From Leifsonia shinshuensis (lineage in GTDB: Bacteria; Actinomycetota; Actinomycetes; Actinomycetales; Microbacteriaceae): a DNA stretch of 64,000 bases. Numbering within the stretch: the stretch's first letter is position 1; the number at the start of each line of letters is the position of its first letter. The DNA is taken from assembly GCF_014217625.1 (NCBI RefSeq), contig NZ_CP043641.1, positions 1 through 64,000 of the forward strand, given 5' to 3'. The position numbers were made by a program, and so were the translations under genes. Positions 1-8,640 of this stretch are shown piece by piece. The notes beneath the pieces were generated by a model, which was given only the letters and a program-made list of their open reading frames with translations, made no database searches and was not told the DNA's origin.

Positions 1-852
1 GTGACTGATTCGACCGGAACCACCTGGGCCCTGTCCGGGTTCGGCGACGAGATCGACCCCGACCCGGCCGTGCAGGTCGCGGTCCTGCAGGCGCTGGGCG
101 CCAACCACATCGAGGTGCGCAGCGCGTGGGGCGTCAACATCGTCGACCTCGACGACGAGCAGCTCGACCGGCTCGCGGGAATCCTCGCCGAGCGCGGGAT
201 GCGCGTCTCGGCGATCGCGTCGCCGATCGGCAAGGTCGACGTCTCCCTGCCCGTCGAGCACGAGGTGGAGCGGCTGGGACGCGCGATCGCCGCGGCGAAG
301 CGCCTGGACGCCCGCTACATCCGGCTGTTCTCCTTCTACCGTGCGGAGGGCGTGCCGGTGGAGGACATCCGCGACGATGTGCTGGTGCGGATGCGCGCCC
401 TCGCCGAGGCGGCAGAGGCCGCCGGGGTGGTGCTGCTGCACGAGAACGAGAAGGACATCTACGGCGACACCCCCGAGCGCTGCCTCGACATCGTGGAGTC
501 GGTCGGCTCCCCGGCGCTGAAGCTCGCCTGGGACAGCGCCAACTTCGTCCAGGTCGGCGTGCCGGGCCCCTATTCGGACGGTTACGCGATGCTGCGCCCG
601 CACCTGGAGTACCTGCAGGTGAAGGACGCCAAGGCCGCGACCTCCGAGGTCACGCCGGCGGGGGAGGGCGACGGCCAGCTGCTGGAGACCCTCACCGCGC
701 TGCGCGACGACGGCTACACCGGCTTCGCCTCCCTGGAGCCCCACCTCACCGACTTCAACGCCCTCGGCGGCTTCTCGGGGCCGGCGGCGTTCGGCGTCGC
801 CGGCCGCGCCCTCCGCCGCCTCACCGACCAGATCGGAGTCACCCTCGCATGA
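1..852 (+). CDS. sugar phosphate isomerase/epimerase (TIM barrel)
   Basis: A 283-residue protein of the AP-endonuclease-2-like TIM-barrel family, cytoplasmic, probably interconverting a ketose or sugar acid. Candidate metal ligands sit at the expected strand ends: E148/E150 in LLHENEK, D178 in LAWDSAN, K208-D209 in LQVKDA and E246 in SLEPH. The GTG at base 1 gives a natural-looking N-terminus (MTDSTGTTW), but the window begins here, so no ribosome-binding site can be checked and the gene could start upstream. The stop overlaps the next start (ATGA), so it belongs to the catabolic operon that follows. The substrate cannot be read from sequence. Confidence 0.85.
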   Translation: MTDSTGTTWALSGFGDEIDPDPAVQVAVLQALGANHIEVRSAWGVNIVDLDDEQLDRLAGILAERGMRVSAIASPIGKVDVSLPVEHEVERLGRAIAAAKRLDARYIRLFSFYRAEGVPVEDIRDDVLVRMRALAEAAEAAGVVLLHENEKDIYGDTPERCLDIVESVGSPALKLAWDSANFVQVGVPGPYSDGYAMLRPHLEYLQVKDAKAATSEVTPAGEGDGQLLETLTALRDDGYTGFASLEPHLTDFNALGGFSGPAAFGVAGRALRRLTDQIGVTLA

Positions 853-1973
853 GCACACCCACACTCAACGTGGCCATCGTCGGCTGCGGCATCATCGGCC
901 TCAACCACGCCCGCGCGATCCTCCGGCATCCGGGCCTCGCGCTGTCGGCGCTCGTCGACGCCATCCCGGAGGCCGCGACGAAGCTCGCCGACCAGCTCGT
1001 CGCCGACTTCGGCGCCGACCGGATCCCCGAGTTCGGCTCGCTGACCGCCGCGCTCGCCGAAGCCGAGGTGGATGTGGTCGTCATCTGCACGCCGAGCGGG
1101 CTCCATGTCATGCTCGCCGAGGAGGCGCTCGCGGTCGGCAAGCACGTCGTCATCGAGAAGCCGCTCGACGTGTCGCTTCCGCGGGCCCGCGAGATCCTCG
1201 AGCTGTCCCGCCGCGCCGAGCAGAACGGGCTGGTCGTCTCGGTGATCAGCCAGCACCGCTTCGACCCTGCCTCGCAGGTCGTCGCGCGGGCCGCGCACTC
1301 CGGCGCGTTCGGCCGTCTGACCAGCGGGCTCGCCTCCGTCGCCTGGTGGCGCAGCCAGGAGTACTACGACTCCGGTCAGTGGCGCGGCACTTGGGAGCTC
1401 GACGGCGGCGGAGCGGTGATGAACCAGGGCGTCCACACCGTCGACCTGCTGGTCTGGTTCCTCGGGCAGCCGGTCGAGATCGACGCCCGCACCGCCCTCC
1501 TCGCCCACGAGCGCGTGGAGGTCGAGGACATCGCCGTGGCGACCATCCGCTTCGAGTCGGGCGCCCTCGCCGTGCTGCACGCGACGACCGCCGCCTACCC
1601 CGGCCTGTCGGTGCGCCTGCAGGTGCACGGCGACCGCGGCTCCGCGATCATCGACGACGACCAGCTGGAGTACTTCGGCACGGCCGACGCCGAGGGCAAC
1701 CGCGCCGCCGACCTGGTCCCGGCGAGCGACCTGCGCGGCGGCGACCGCGGACCCGAGCAGTTCGTGATCGGGCACTTCCGCCAGTACGAGGACATCGTGG
1801 ACGCCATCCGCGAGCGCCGCGCCCCCGGGGTGACCGTCGCCGACGCGTTCCTGTCGCTCGCGGTCGTCCGCGGCGTCTACCTGTCGGCCACCCTCGGCCG
1901 GCCGGTGCGCCTGGACGACGTCCTCGACGGCTCGCTCGACGACGTCACCGTCTCGACGGGGGTGAACGCATGA
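849..1973 (+). CDS. Gfo/Idh/MocA family NAD(P)-dependent oxidoreductase
   Basis: A 374-residue cytoplasmic dehydrogenase. The N-terminal Rossmann fold is marked by VGCGIIG (residues 11-17) and the family's EKP motif at 103-105, whose lysine is catalytic in relatives. The C-terminal domain carries GGGAVMNQGVHTVD (186-199), with the histidine typically involved in catalysis. ATG 849 overlaps the preceding stop by 4 bp and the gene ends in the same way against the next start, indicating translational coupling. In this setting it probably oxidises or reduces a sugar or inositol-like intermediate passed to or from the flanking isomerases. The substrate is not predictable from sequence. Confidence 0.9.
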   Translation: MSTPTLNVAIVGCGIIGLNHARAILRHPGLALSALVDAIPEAATKLADQLVADFGADRIPEFGSLTAALAEAEVDVVVICTPSGLHVMLAEEALAVGKHVVIEKPLDVSLPRAREILELSRRAEQNGLVVSVISQHRFDPASQVVARAAHSGAFGRLTSGLASVAWWRSQEYYDSGQWRGTWELDGGGAVMNQGVHTVDLLVWFLGQPVEIDARTALLAHERVEVEDIAVATIRFESGALAVLHATTAAYPGLSVRLQVHGDRGSAIIDDDQLEYFGTADAEGNRAADLVPASDLRGGDRGPEQFVIGHFRQYEDIVDAIRERRAPGVTVADAFLSLAVVRGVYLSATLGRPVRLDDVLDGSLDDVTVSTGVNA

Positions 1974-2833
1974 AGTTCTCCGTCTTCACAGCCTCCACCC
2001 CGGACTGGACGCCCGAGGAGGCCGCCCGCACCGTCGCCGCCCAGGGCTGGGACGGCATCGAGTGGCGCGTGGTCGACCAGCAGCCGGCCGACGAGCCGGG
2101 CTTCTGGGCCGGCAACCGCTCGACCTGGCCGCTGACCGGACTGGAGGAGTCGCTGCCCGAGATCGCCCGGCTGACCCGGGAGGCCGGGCTGGAGTTCTCC
2201 GGCATCGGCGGCTACGCCGGCTGCGGCGACCACGCGAATGTCGACCGGATGCTCGCCGCGACCGCCGAGCTCGGCGCGCGCCAGGTGCGCGTCACGATGC
2301 CGCGCTCCGACCTCGGCGACTACCGCGAGCTGTTCGCCGCCGCGCGCGCCGACATGGAGCGCGCGGCCTCGGTCGCCGCGTCGCTCGGCGTGAAGGCCCT
2401 GGTGGAGCTGCACCACGAGACCATCACGCCGTCGGCCTCCGCAGCGCTCCGGCTGCTCGACGGGCTCGACCCGGAGGCGGTCGGCGTCATCCACGACCTC
2501 GGCAACCTGCTGATCGAGGGCCAGGAGCGCACGCTCTCCGCCCTCCAGCTGCTCGGCCCGTACCTCGCGCACGTGCACGTCAAGAACGTCGCCTGGCTGC
2601 CAGGCGAGCCGGAGGCCGACGGCACCGTGCGCTGGCGGCACGACTGGGCGCCGCTGCGCGAGGGCGTGGGAGACGTGGACGCCTACTTCCGCGCGCTGCA
2701 CGAGTTCGGCTATGACGGGTGGGTGACCTGCGAGGACTTCTCCACCGCGGTGCCGCTCGAGGAGCGCACCCGCGGGAACCTGGCCTACCTCCGGGACGTG
2801 GAGGCGCGCACGCGCGACGCGGTGCCCGCATGA
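1970..2833 (+). CDS. sugar phosphate isomerase/epimerase (TIM barrel)
   Basis: A 287-residue TIM-barrel protein of the same superfamily as the first gene but clearly diverged from it. Possible metal and catalytic residues are E147-H149-E150 in VELHHE, D176 in VIHDLGN, H201/H203/K205 in AHVHVKN and E255 in TCEDF. It is coupled by ATGA overlaps on both sides. Two isomerase paralogues flanking a Gfo/Idh oxidoreductase is a common catabolic layout (inositol-like or keto-sugar pathways). Here it is joined to mannonate-type genes, so a role in epimerising a sugar-acid intermediate is a reasonable inference only. Confidence 0.87.
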   Translation: MKFSVFTASTPDWTPEEAARTVAAQGWDGIEWRVVDQQPADEPGFWAGNRSTWPLTGLEESLPEIARLTREAGLEFSGIGGYAGCGDHANVDRMLAATAELGARQVRVTMPRSDLGDYRELFAAARADMERAASVAASLGVKALVELHHETITPSASAALRLLDGLDPEAVGVIHDLGNLLIEGQERTLSALQLLGPYLAHVHVKNVAWLPGEPEADGTVRWRHDWAPLREGVGDVDAYFRALHEFGYDGWVTCEDFSTAVPLEERTRGNLAYLRDVEARTRDAVPA

Positions 2834-4155
2834 CCCACGGCTCCATCGGCTCGGCCCGTCAGGTGCGCCACCCCGTGCGGGTGGCGCACCTGGGGCTGGG
2901 CGCCTTCCACCGCGCGCACCAGGCCTGGTACACGCAGCGGGCCAACGATGCGACGGAGGCCGAGGGAATGGGCGGCGACGGCTGGGGGATCGCGTCCTTC
3001 ACCGGCCGCAGCCCCGACGCCGCGCGCGTGCTCGCCGCGCAGGACGCGGTCTACACCCTCATCGAGCGCGGCCCCGACGGCGACGCCGCGACCGTCGTGG
3101 AGGCGCTCAGCAGTGTCCACGACGGCGCCGACGCCGAGGCCTGGCGGCGCGTGCTCGCCGACCCGCAGGTGGGAGTGCTGACGCTCACCGTGACGGAGGC
3201 CGGCTACCGCCCGGGGTCGACGGCCCCGCCGCGCGTGCTCGACGGCCTGCGGGCGCGGTTCGAGGGCGGCGCCGGCGGCATCGCCGTCGTCTCGTGCGAC
3301 AACCTCCCGGACAACGGCGCCGTGATCCGCGACGCCGTGCTCGCCCTGGCCGACCCGGGCTCCGAGCTGGACGCCTGGATCCGCGCCGAGGTCTCCTTCG
3401 TCTCCTCGATGGTCGACCGCATCACGCCCGCCACCACCGACGCCGATCGCGAGACCGCCCTCCGGCTCACCGGTCTGGAGGACGCCGCGCCGGTGGTCAC
3501 CGAGCCGTTCGCGGAGTGGGTGCTCGCCGGGGACTTCCCCGCGGGCCGTCCGGCGTGGGAGGCCGCCGGCGCGCAGTTCGTGGACGACATCGCCCCGTAC
3601 GAGCGCCGCAAGCTCTGGCTGCTGAACGCCGGGCACTCGCTGCTCGCGTACCACGGCCTCGCGGCCGGCCACCGCACCGTCGCCGACGCGGTCGCGGACC
3701 CCGCGCTGTCGGCCGAGCTGGAGCGGCTCTGGAACGAGCAGCGCACCGAGCTGCCCTTCGACGACGCCACCGTGGACGACGCGCTCGACGCCTTGCGCTC
3801 GCGGTTCGGCAACGCGCGCATCGAGCACCGCCTCGCGCAGATCGCCTCGGACGGCTCGCAGAAGCTCGGCCCGCGCATCGTGGACCCGCTGCGCGCCCGG
3901 CTCGCGTCCGGGCGTGAGCCCGGCGCCGCCCAGCTCGGCGTGCTCGCGGCCTGGAGCCGGCACCTCGGCGGGCCGGACGTCCGCGACGCGGGCGCCGACG
4001 AGCTGGTCGCCGCCCTGCGCGACGCGCGCACCCCGCACGACCGCGCCGCCGCCGTGCTGGCCGCGCTCGCCCCCGACCTCACCGACCTGACCGAACCGCT
4101 CGCCGAGCGCATCGCCGCGGGCGATCCAGCCACGCACCAAGGAGCACACGTATGA
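2830..4155 (+). CDS. mannitol dehydrogenase / fructuronate reductase family oxidoreductase
   Basis: A 441-residue polyol-specific long-chain dehydrogenase. The family signature is clear: SCDNLPDNG (155-163), MVDRITP (194-200) and the catalytic KxxxxNxxH pattern at K261, N266 and H269. Members reduce fructuronate to mannonate (UxuB type) or oxidise mannitol and related polyols. The next gene is a ManD-type mannonate dehydratase, which favours a fructuronate/mannonate reaction, but altritol or arabinitol activity cannot be excluded. Start ATG 2830 overlaps the upstream stop, and the stop overlaps the start of the dehydratase gene. AAGGAG just before 4152 lies inside the end of this reading frame. 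Confidence 0.88.
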   Translation: MTHGSIGSARQVRHPVRVAHLGLGAFHRAHQAWYTQRANDATEAEGMGGDGWGIASFTGRSPDAARVLAAQDAVYTLIERGPDGDAATVVEALSSVHDGADAEAWRRVLADPQVGVLTLTVTEAGYRPGSTAPPRVLDGLRARFEGGAGGIAVVSCDNLPDNGAVIRDAVLALADPGSELDAWIRAEVSFVSSMVDRITPATTDADRETALRLTGLEDAAPVVTEPFAEWVLAGDFPAGRPAWEAAGAQFVDDIAPYERRKLWLLNAGHSLLAYHGLAAGHRTVADAVADPALSAELERLWNEQRTELPFDDATVDDALDALRSRFGNARIEHRLAQIASDGSQKLGPRIVDPLRARLASGREPGAAQLGVLAAWSRHLGGPDVRDAGADELVAALRDARTPHDRAAAVLAALAPDLTDLTEPLAERIAAGDPATHQGAHV

Positions 4156-5402
4156 GAATCACCGCAGCAGAGGTCCTGGTCGCAAGCCCCGGCCGCAACT
4201 TCGTCACCCTCCGGATCACGACAGAGGACGGCTACACCGGTCTCGGCGACGCGACGCTGAACGGGCGCGAGCTCGCGGTCGCCGCGTACCTGAGCGAGCA
4301 TGTGGTCCCGTTGCTGATCGGCCGGGACGCGCACGCGATCGAGGACACCTGGCAGTACCTGTACCGCGGGGCGTACTGGCGGCGCGGTCCGGTGACGATG
4401 GCCTCCATCGCGGCCGTGGACACGGCGCTGTGGGACATCAAGGCCAAGGTCGCCGGCCTCCCGCTCTACCAGCTGCTCGGCGGTCGCAGCCGCGACGGCC
4501 TCCTGGTCTACGGCCACGCGTCGGGCGCCGAGCTGCCCGAGCTGTTCGACTCGATCAACGAGCACCTGGAGGAGGGCTACCGCGCGGTGCGCGTGCAGAC
4601 CGGCATCCCGGGCCTGCCGTCGGTGTACGGCGTCGCGTCGAGCAAGAACGCCGCGGCGGGAGCCGGCACCGGCTCCGACGCCCGCTACGACTACGAGCCC
4701 GCCCGGCGCAGCGCGGTGCCGGTGGAGGAGAGCTGGGACACCCGCGCGTACCTCCGGCACGCGCCGACCGTGTTCGAGGCGGTGCGGAACGAGTTCGGTC
4801 CGGAGCTGCCGCTGCTGCACGACGCCCACCACCGGCTCACCCCGATTCAGGCGGCGAAGCTGGGCAAGTCGCTGGAGCCGTACGACCTGTTCTGGCTGGA
4901 GGACGTCACCCCGGCCGAGAACCAGGCCGTGCTGCGCCGGGTGCGTGAGCACACCACGACGCCGCTGGCGATCGGGGAGGTGTTCAACACGATCTGGGAC
5001 TACCGGGAGCTGTTCGAGGAGCAGCTGATCGACTACGTGCGCTCCCCAGTCACCCACGCCGGCGGGATCACCGGACTGCGCCGGATCTTCGACTACGCCG
5101 CTGTTTATCAGATCAAGTCCGGCGTGCACGGCCCCACCGACGTGTCCCCGGTCGGCCTCGCGGCGGCGATCCACCTCGGAATCGCCATCCCGAACTTCGG
5201 CATCCAGGAGTACATGAAGCACAGCCCCGCGACCCACGAGGTGTTCCGGACGACCTACACGTTCGAGGAGGGCATGCTGAAGCCCGGCGAGGCGCCCGGA
5301 ATCGGCGTCGACTACGACGACATCGTGGCGCAATCCTTCCCGTACGAGGCGGCGTACCTGCCCGTGAACCGTCTGCTCGACGGCTCCATGCACGACTGGT
5401 GA
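4152..5402 (+). CDS. manD: D-mannonate dehydratase, ManD type (enolase superfamily)
   Basis: A 416-residue enolase-superfamily dehydratase. The capping domain is followed by a barrel with Y159, D224, H226 (HDAHHR), E250 (WLED) and E276 (IGEVFN). These match the tyrosine, metal-ligand and general-acid positions of characterised ManD enzymes, which convert D-mannonate to 2-keto-3-deoxygluconate. Some ManD-family proteins have low activity or prefer gluconate, so substrate preference stays open. It is the last of five coupled genes, with a good AAGGAG site 5-10 nt before ATG 4152. Gluconokinase follows after 43 bp. Confidence 0.88.
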   Translation: MRITAAEVLVASPGRNFVTLRITTEDGYTGLGDATLNGRELAVAAYLSEHVVPLLIGRDAHAIEDTWQYLYRGAYWRRGPVTMASIAAVDTALWDIKAKVAGLPLYQLLGGRSRDGLLVYGHASGAELPELFDSINEHLEEGYRAVRVQTGIPGLPSVYGVASSKNAAAGAGTGSDARYDYEPARRSAVPVEESWDTRAYLRHAPTVFEAVRNEFGPELPLLHDAHHRLTPIQAAKLGKSLEPYDLFWLEDVTPAENQAVLRRVREHTTTPLAIGEVFNTIWDYRELFEEQLIDYVRSPVTHAGGITGLRRIFDYAAVYQIKSGVHGPTDVSPVGLAAAIHLGIAIPNFGIQEYMKHSPATHEVFRTTYTFEEGMLKPGEAPGIGVDYDDIVAQSFPYEAAYLPVNRLLDGSMHDW

Positions 5403-5445
5403 TCGTCCGCGCAGGAGAATGGACGCGGGGCGGCAGAGGAGAGAC

Positions 5446-5946
5446 ATGGCAGTCAGGGTCGTGGTGATGGGCGTGTCCGGGTCGGGCAAGTCGACGGTCG
5501 GCAAGCAGGTCGCGGACGCGCTCGGCGCGGGCTTCGTGGACGGCGACGACCTCCACCCGGCCGCCAACGTGGCCAAGATGAGCCAGGGCATCCCGCTCAC
5601 CGACGACGACCGCGAGCCGTGGCTGCGCGCGGTCGGGCGCACGCTCGCGGACGCCGGGCCGGCCGGGATGGTCGTCGCGTGCTCTGCGCTGAAGCGCACG
5701 TACCGCGACCTGATCCGCTCGGAGGCGCCCGGCACGTACTTCGCCGAGCTCGACGGGGACCGTGCCCTTCTCGCCGAGCGGATGATCCGGCCCGGCCACT
5801 TCATGCCGGCTTCCCTGCTCGACTCGCAGCTGGCGACGCTGGAGTCGCTCGAACCGGACGAGGAGGGCGTGCGCCTCGACGTCTCGGAGGCGCCCGCCGA
5901 CCTCGTCACGGCGATCGTGGACGACGTGCGCTCGGCTGTCGGGTAG
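5446..5946 (+). CDS. gntK: gluconokinase
   Basis: A 166-residue small P-loop kinase with Walker A GVSGSGKST at residues 9-17, the gluconokinase-type DGDDLHP at about 36-42, and ACSALKRTYRD in the middle. It phosphorylates gluconate to 6-phosphogluconate, feeding the pentose phosphate pathway. Length matches the family (about 160-175). ATG 5446 is chosen because GAGGAG lies just upstream and the product then begins directly with the first beta-strand. It follows manD by 43 bp on the same strand and is probably co-transcribed with the sugar-acid operon, linking hexonate or hexuronate breakdown with gluconate use. Confidence 0.92.
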   Translation: MAVRVVVMGVSGSGKSTVGKQVADALGAGFVDGDDLHPAANVAKMSQGIPLTDDDREPWLRAVGRTLADAGPAGMVVACSALKRTYRDLIRSEAPGTYFAELDGDRALLAERMIRPGHFMPASLLDSQLATLESLEPDEEGVRLDVSEAPADLVTAIVDDVRSAVG

Positions 5947-6113
5947 ACTGGGGCACTGAACTTCGGCGAGGGATGCGCACGCATCCGTTATCGACGCGGT
6001 GGAGCAGGCTACGCAGTCTTTCCTCGCGCACTTCGATGCGCTCGAGTCGAACACCCCGATACTGCGAGCCCTCCGGCTCGCCCGACAGCCGGCGCAGCCG
6101 GCAAGGAGACATC
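5944..6113 (+). promoter_or_regulatory. rplY promoter and 5' leader with inverted repeat
   Basis: TAGACT at 5944-5949 is the -10-like hexamer seen before several genes in this window. It overlaps the end of gntK. The leader of about 155 nt contains GGATGCG-CA-CGCATCC (5971-5986), a 7-bp inverted repeat near the predicted 5' end, and a good AAGGAG site just before the L25 start. The long leader in front of a ribosomal or stress protein could be regulatory; this is inference. Confidence 0.5.
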
Positions 6114-6749
6114 ATGGCTGACGAGTCCAACAAGGTCGTCGCGGAAGTCCGCGACAGCTTCGGCAAGGGCGCTGCCCGCAAGATCCGCGCCGCCGGCAAG
6201 ATCCCCGCCGTCATCTACGGCCACGGCACCGAGCCCGTGCACATCACCGTCCCGGCGCACCAGGTCGGCCTGCTCCTCCGCAAGGCCAACGCGGTGCTCG
6301 ACCTCGACATCGACGGGAAGAGCCAGCTCACCCTGGTGAAGGACGTCCAGAAGGACCCGGTGCTCCAGATCATCGAGCACCTCGACCTCCTCATCGTCCG
6401 CCGTGGCGAGAAGGTCGTCGTCGAGGTCCCCGTCCACGTCGAGGGCGAGCCGTTCTCCGGCACCATCGCGGTGCTCGACATCCCGACCCTCAAGCTCGAG
6501 GTCGAGGCCACCCACATCCCGGAGCGCATCGTCATCGACGTCACCGACGCCGAGGAGGGCACCCAGTACCACGCCAAGGACTTCGCCCTCCCGACGGGCG
6601 CCGTGCTCGCCGAGGACGAGGACCTGCTCATCCTCAACGTCGTCGTCCCGGCCGCCGCGCGCGCCGAGGACGAGGAGGAAGAGGCCGCAGAGGCCGAGGC
6701 CGGCGAGGAGGCCGCCGAGGAGGCCGCCGCCGAAGAGTCCGCGGAGTAA
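6114..6749 (+). CDS. rplY: 50S ribosomal protein L25/general stress protein Ctc
   Basis: A 211-residue long-form L25 (Ctc/TL5 type) that binds 5S rRNA in the large ribosomal subunit. The N-terminal L25 beta-barrel (about 1-95, with AVIYGHG) is followed by the beta domain of the long form (about 100-185). A very acidic Glu/Ala-rich tail runs from about residue 185 to the end. ATG 6114 follows AAGGAGACATC. Peptidyl-tRNA hydrolase follows after only 9 bp; L25-pth is a widely conserved pair, supporting both assignments and co-transcription. Confidence 0.95.
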   Translation: MADESNKVVAEVRDSFGKGAARKIRAAGKIPAVIYGHGTEPVHITVPAHQVGLLLRKANAVLDLDIDGKSQLTLVKDVQKDPVLQIIEHLDLLIVRRGEKVVVEVPVHVEGEPFSGTIAVLDIPTLKLEVEATHIPERIVIDVTDAEEGTQYHAKDFALPTGAVLAEDEDLLILNVVVPAAARAEDEEEEAAEAEAGEEAAEEAAAEESAE

Positions 6750-6758
6750 TCACCTCCG

Positions 6759-7358
6759 ATGGCCAGTCCTCTCTCTTCAGAGGGCCCCTGGCTCGTGGTC
6801 GGGCTCGGTAACCCCGGGCCCGGCTACGCGGCCACGCGTCACAACGTGGGGCAGATGGTGCTGGACGAGCTCGCCTCGCGCGGCCGTCTCACCTTCAAGA
6901 CCCACAAGACGAACGCCACGGTCGCCGAGGGGCGTCTCGCCCCCGGCGGCCCGCGGTTCGTCCTGGCCAAGCCGAACACCTTCATGAACGTGTCCGGCGG
7001 CCCGGTGTCGCAGCTGCTGCGCTTCTACTCGCTCGACCCGTCGCACCTGATCGTGGTGCAGGACGAGCTGGACATCCCGTTCGACACCCTCAAGCTGAAG
7101 TTCGGCGGAGGCCACGGCGGGCACAACGGCGTCCGAGACGTCATCGCCGCGACCGGCACCGGCGACTTCACCCGGGTGCGGGTCGGCGTCGGCCGGCCTC
7201 CCGGATCGCGCGCCGCGGCGGACCACGTGCTCGCCGGCTTCAGCGCGGAAGAGCGCAAGAACCTCCCGATCCTGGTCTCCGACGCGGCCGACGCGGTCGA
7301 GCAGATCGCGGCCGACGGCCTCACCGCCGCCCAGAACCGCTTCCACACAGAGCGCTGA
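6759..7358 (+). CDS. pth: peptidyl-tRNA hydrolase
   Basis: A 199-residue cytoplasmic esterase that releases peptides from prematurely dropped peptidyl-tRNA. All expected active-site residues are present: N18 in GLGNPG, catalytic H28 in TRHNVG, N77 in KPNTFMN, D102 in DELDIP and N123 in GGHNGVRD. Length is typical. ATG 6759 is 9 bp after the rplY stop and about 3 nt after the CACCTCCG run, with no strong Shine-Dalgarno sequence, so translation may depend on coupling with rplY. Confidence 0.96.
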   Translation: MASPLSSEGPWLVVGLGNPGPGYAATRHNVGQMVLDELASRGRLTFKTHKTNATVAEGRLAPGGPRFVLAKPNTFMNVSGGPVSQLLRFYSLDPSHLIVVQDELDIPFDTLKLKFGGGHGGHNGVRDVIAATGTGDFTRVRVGVGRPPGSRAAADHVLAGFSAEERKNLPILVSDAADAVEQIAADGLTAAQNRFHTER

Positions 7359-7362
7359 GCAC

Positions 7363-7381
7363 CCGCCGATCGCCTCGGCGG
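7363..7381. terminator. hairpin between convergent genes
   Basis: CCGCCGA-TCGCC-TCGGCGG is a perfect 7-bp stem lying between the pth stop and the stop of the convergent membrane protein gene. It probably ends transcription from both sides. No T-run is present on either side, so factor-independent termination is uncertain. Confidence 0.5.
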
Positions 7382-7384
7382 AGG

Positions 7385-7825
7385 TCAGGCGTGCGGGATG
7401 GTCGCGGTCAGCGTGATCAGGTACACGGCGAAGGACAGGACCGGCGCCGCCGCCGCGACCGCGATCCCGACGACGCCGAACGCACGCCCGCGCTTGGTCA
7501 CGGCCGCGATGATCCCCAGCACCAGCGCGAGGATGCCGAACAGGGTGCCCAGGAGGATCTGCGCGGCGGTCAGGATCCCGATGGTCGCGAACGCGGCGGT
7601 CTGCGCCGAGGTGAGGTGCGCGGTGTCGGCGGTGAACGACGTTCCCGTGCGGTGCGAGAGCGGTCCCGTGGTCGCGCCGATGAACGCCGAGGCGACCAGC
7701 GACAGCACGAAGACGCCGAGGGCGATCCCCATCGAGACCGCGCCGAGGGTGCGCGGCCGGGGGCCGACCGGCGGTGCGGCGTAGTATCCGGGTGGTCCGT
7801 AGACCGGCTGCGGCTGAAAGCTCAT
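7385..7825 (-). CDS. small Pro/Tyr-rich tetraspan membrane protein
   Basis: A 146-residue protein with a proline/tyrosine/glycine-rich cytoplasmic N-terminus (about 1-28) followed by hydrophobic segments at roughly 30-50, 75-100 and 115-140. The layout resembles DUF4190-type actinobacterial membrane proteins, but no diagnostic motif is visible and no function is assigned. The start at 7825 is favoured over an upstream GTG because a GGGGAGGGGG site precedes it. It is convergent with pth and divergent from the hydrolase at 7920. Confidence 0.75.
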   Translation of the reverse strand: MSFQPQPVYGPPGYYAAPPVGPRPRTLGAVSMGIALGVFVLSLVASAFIGATTGPLSHRTGTSFTADTAHLTSAQTAAFATIGILTAAQILLGTLFGILALVLGIIAAVTKRGRAFGVVGIAVAAAAPVLSFAVYLITLTATIPHA

Positions 7826-7919
7826 CTGTCCCCCTCCCCGGCGACTCACGCCGGACGTTCAGCCAGAGCGTAGCTGACGTGGGGCGTCGCCCCAGGGCGA
7901 CACGGTACCGTCGCAGACC

Positions 7920-8624
7920 ATGAAGTTGTACACGCGCGAGTGGGGCGCAGGAGACCGGCACGCGGTCCTCGTCCACGGCGTCATGTCGGACTCGCGCAAC
8001 TGGCGCCGCGTCGGCCCCGTGCTCGCGGAGCGCGGCTACCACGTGGTCGCCGTCGACCTGCGCGGCCACGGCCACAGTCCACGGACCGAGGAGTACACCG
8101 CCGAGCTGATGGCGGAGGACATCGTGGACACCGTCCCGTACGCGCCGGAGCTCGTGATGGGCCACTCGCTCGGCGGTCTCACCGTGAGCCTCGCGGTCGA
8201 CCGGCTGCACCCGGAGCGCGCGGTCTACGTCGACCCCGCCTTCTCCTGCCCGGCCGCCAACTGGTTCCAGCGGATGCTGGCGCCCGCCTTCCTGAAGACG
8301 CTCGCCCGCCAGTCCGCCGCGGCCATCGCCAAGCGGAATCCGCGCTGGGACCCCGCCGATGTCGCGATCGAGGTCGAGACGTTCAAGTCGTTCGACCGCG
8401 CGGCCATCCCGGCCGTGCTCGCGCCGAGCGTGATGCGCGCGCCCGAGCACATGGCGGTGCCGTCGCTGGTGATGCTGGCCGACAACTCCTACCTGGTGAA
8501 GCCGCACATCGCCGAGCGGCTGCGCGACACCGGCTTCGACGTGCGCATCGTGAAGGGCAGCGGCCACGTCATCAACCGCGACGACCACGACGGGTTCATG
8601 GACGCCCTCGAAGGCTGGATCTGA
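7920..8624 (+). CDS. alpha/beta hydrolase
   Basis: A 234-residue alpha/beta-fold hydrolase. The oxyanion strand HG (VLVHG, 17-20), the DLRGHGHS motif (46-53), the nucleophile elbow GHSLGG with S83, and a late histidine in GSGHVINRD give a complete Ser-His-Asp arrangement. The substrate is unknown; esterase, lipase-like or dehalogenase-like activities all occur in this fold. TACCGT at 7906-7911 lies 8 nt before ATG 7920 and no Shine-Dalgarno sequence is present, so the mRNA is probably leaderless. The phosphopantetheinyl transferase gene follows 16 bp downstream. Confidence 0.85.
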   Translation: MKLYTREWGAGDRHAVLVHGVMSDSRNWRRVGPVLAERGYHVVAVDLRGHGHSPRTEEYTAELMAEDIVDTVPYAPELVMGHSLGGLTVSLAVDRLHPERAVYVDPAFSCPAANWFQRMLAPAFLKTLARQSAAAIAKRNPRWDPADVAIEVETFKSFDRAAIPAVLAPSVMRAPEHMAVPSLVMLADNSYLVKPHIAERLRDTGFDVRIVKGSGHVINRDDHDGFMDALEGWI

Positions 8625-8640
8625 CGGCTAGCCTGGGCGG

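Noticed and set aside
3204..5984. 926-codon minus-strand frame over the sugar operon
   Set aside because: Same antisense artefact over the dehydrogenase, manD and gntK, whose motifs are intact on the plus strand.
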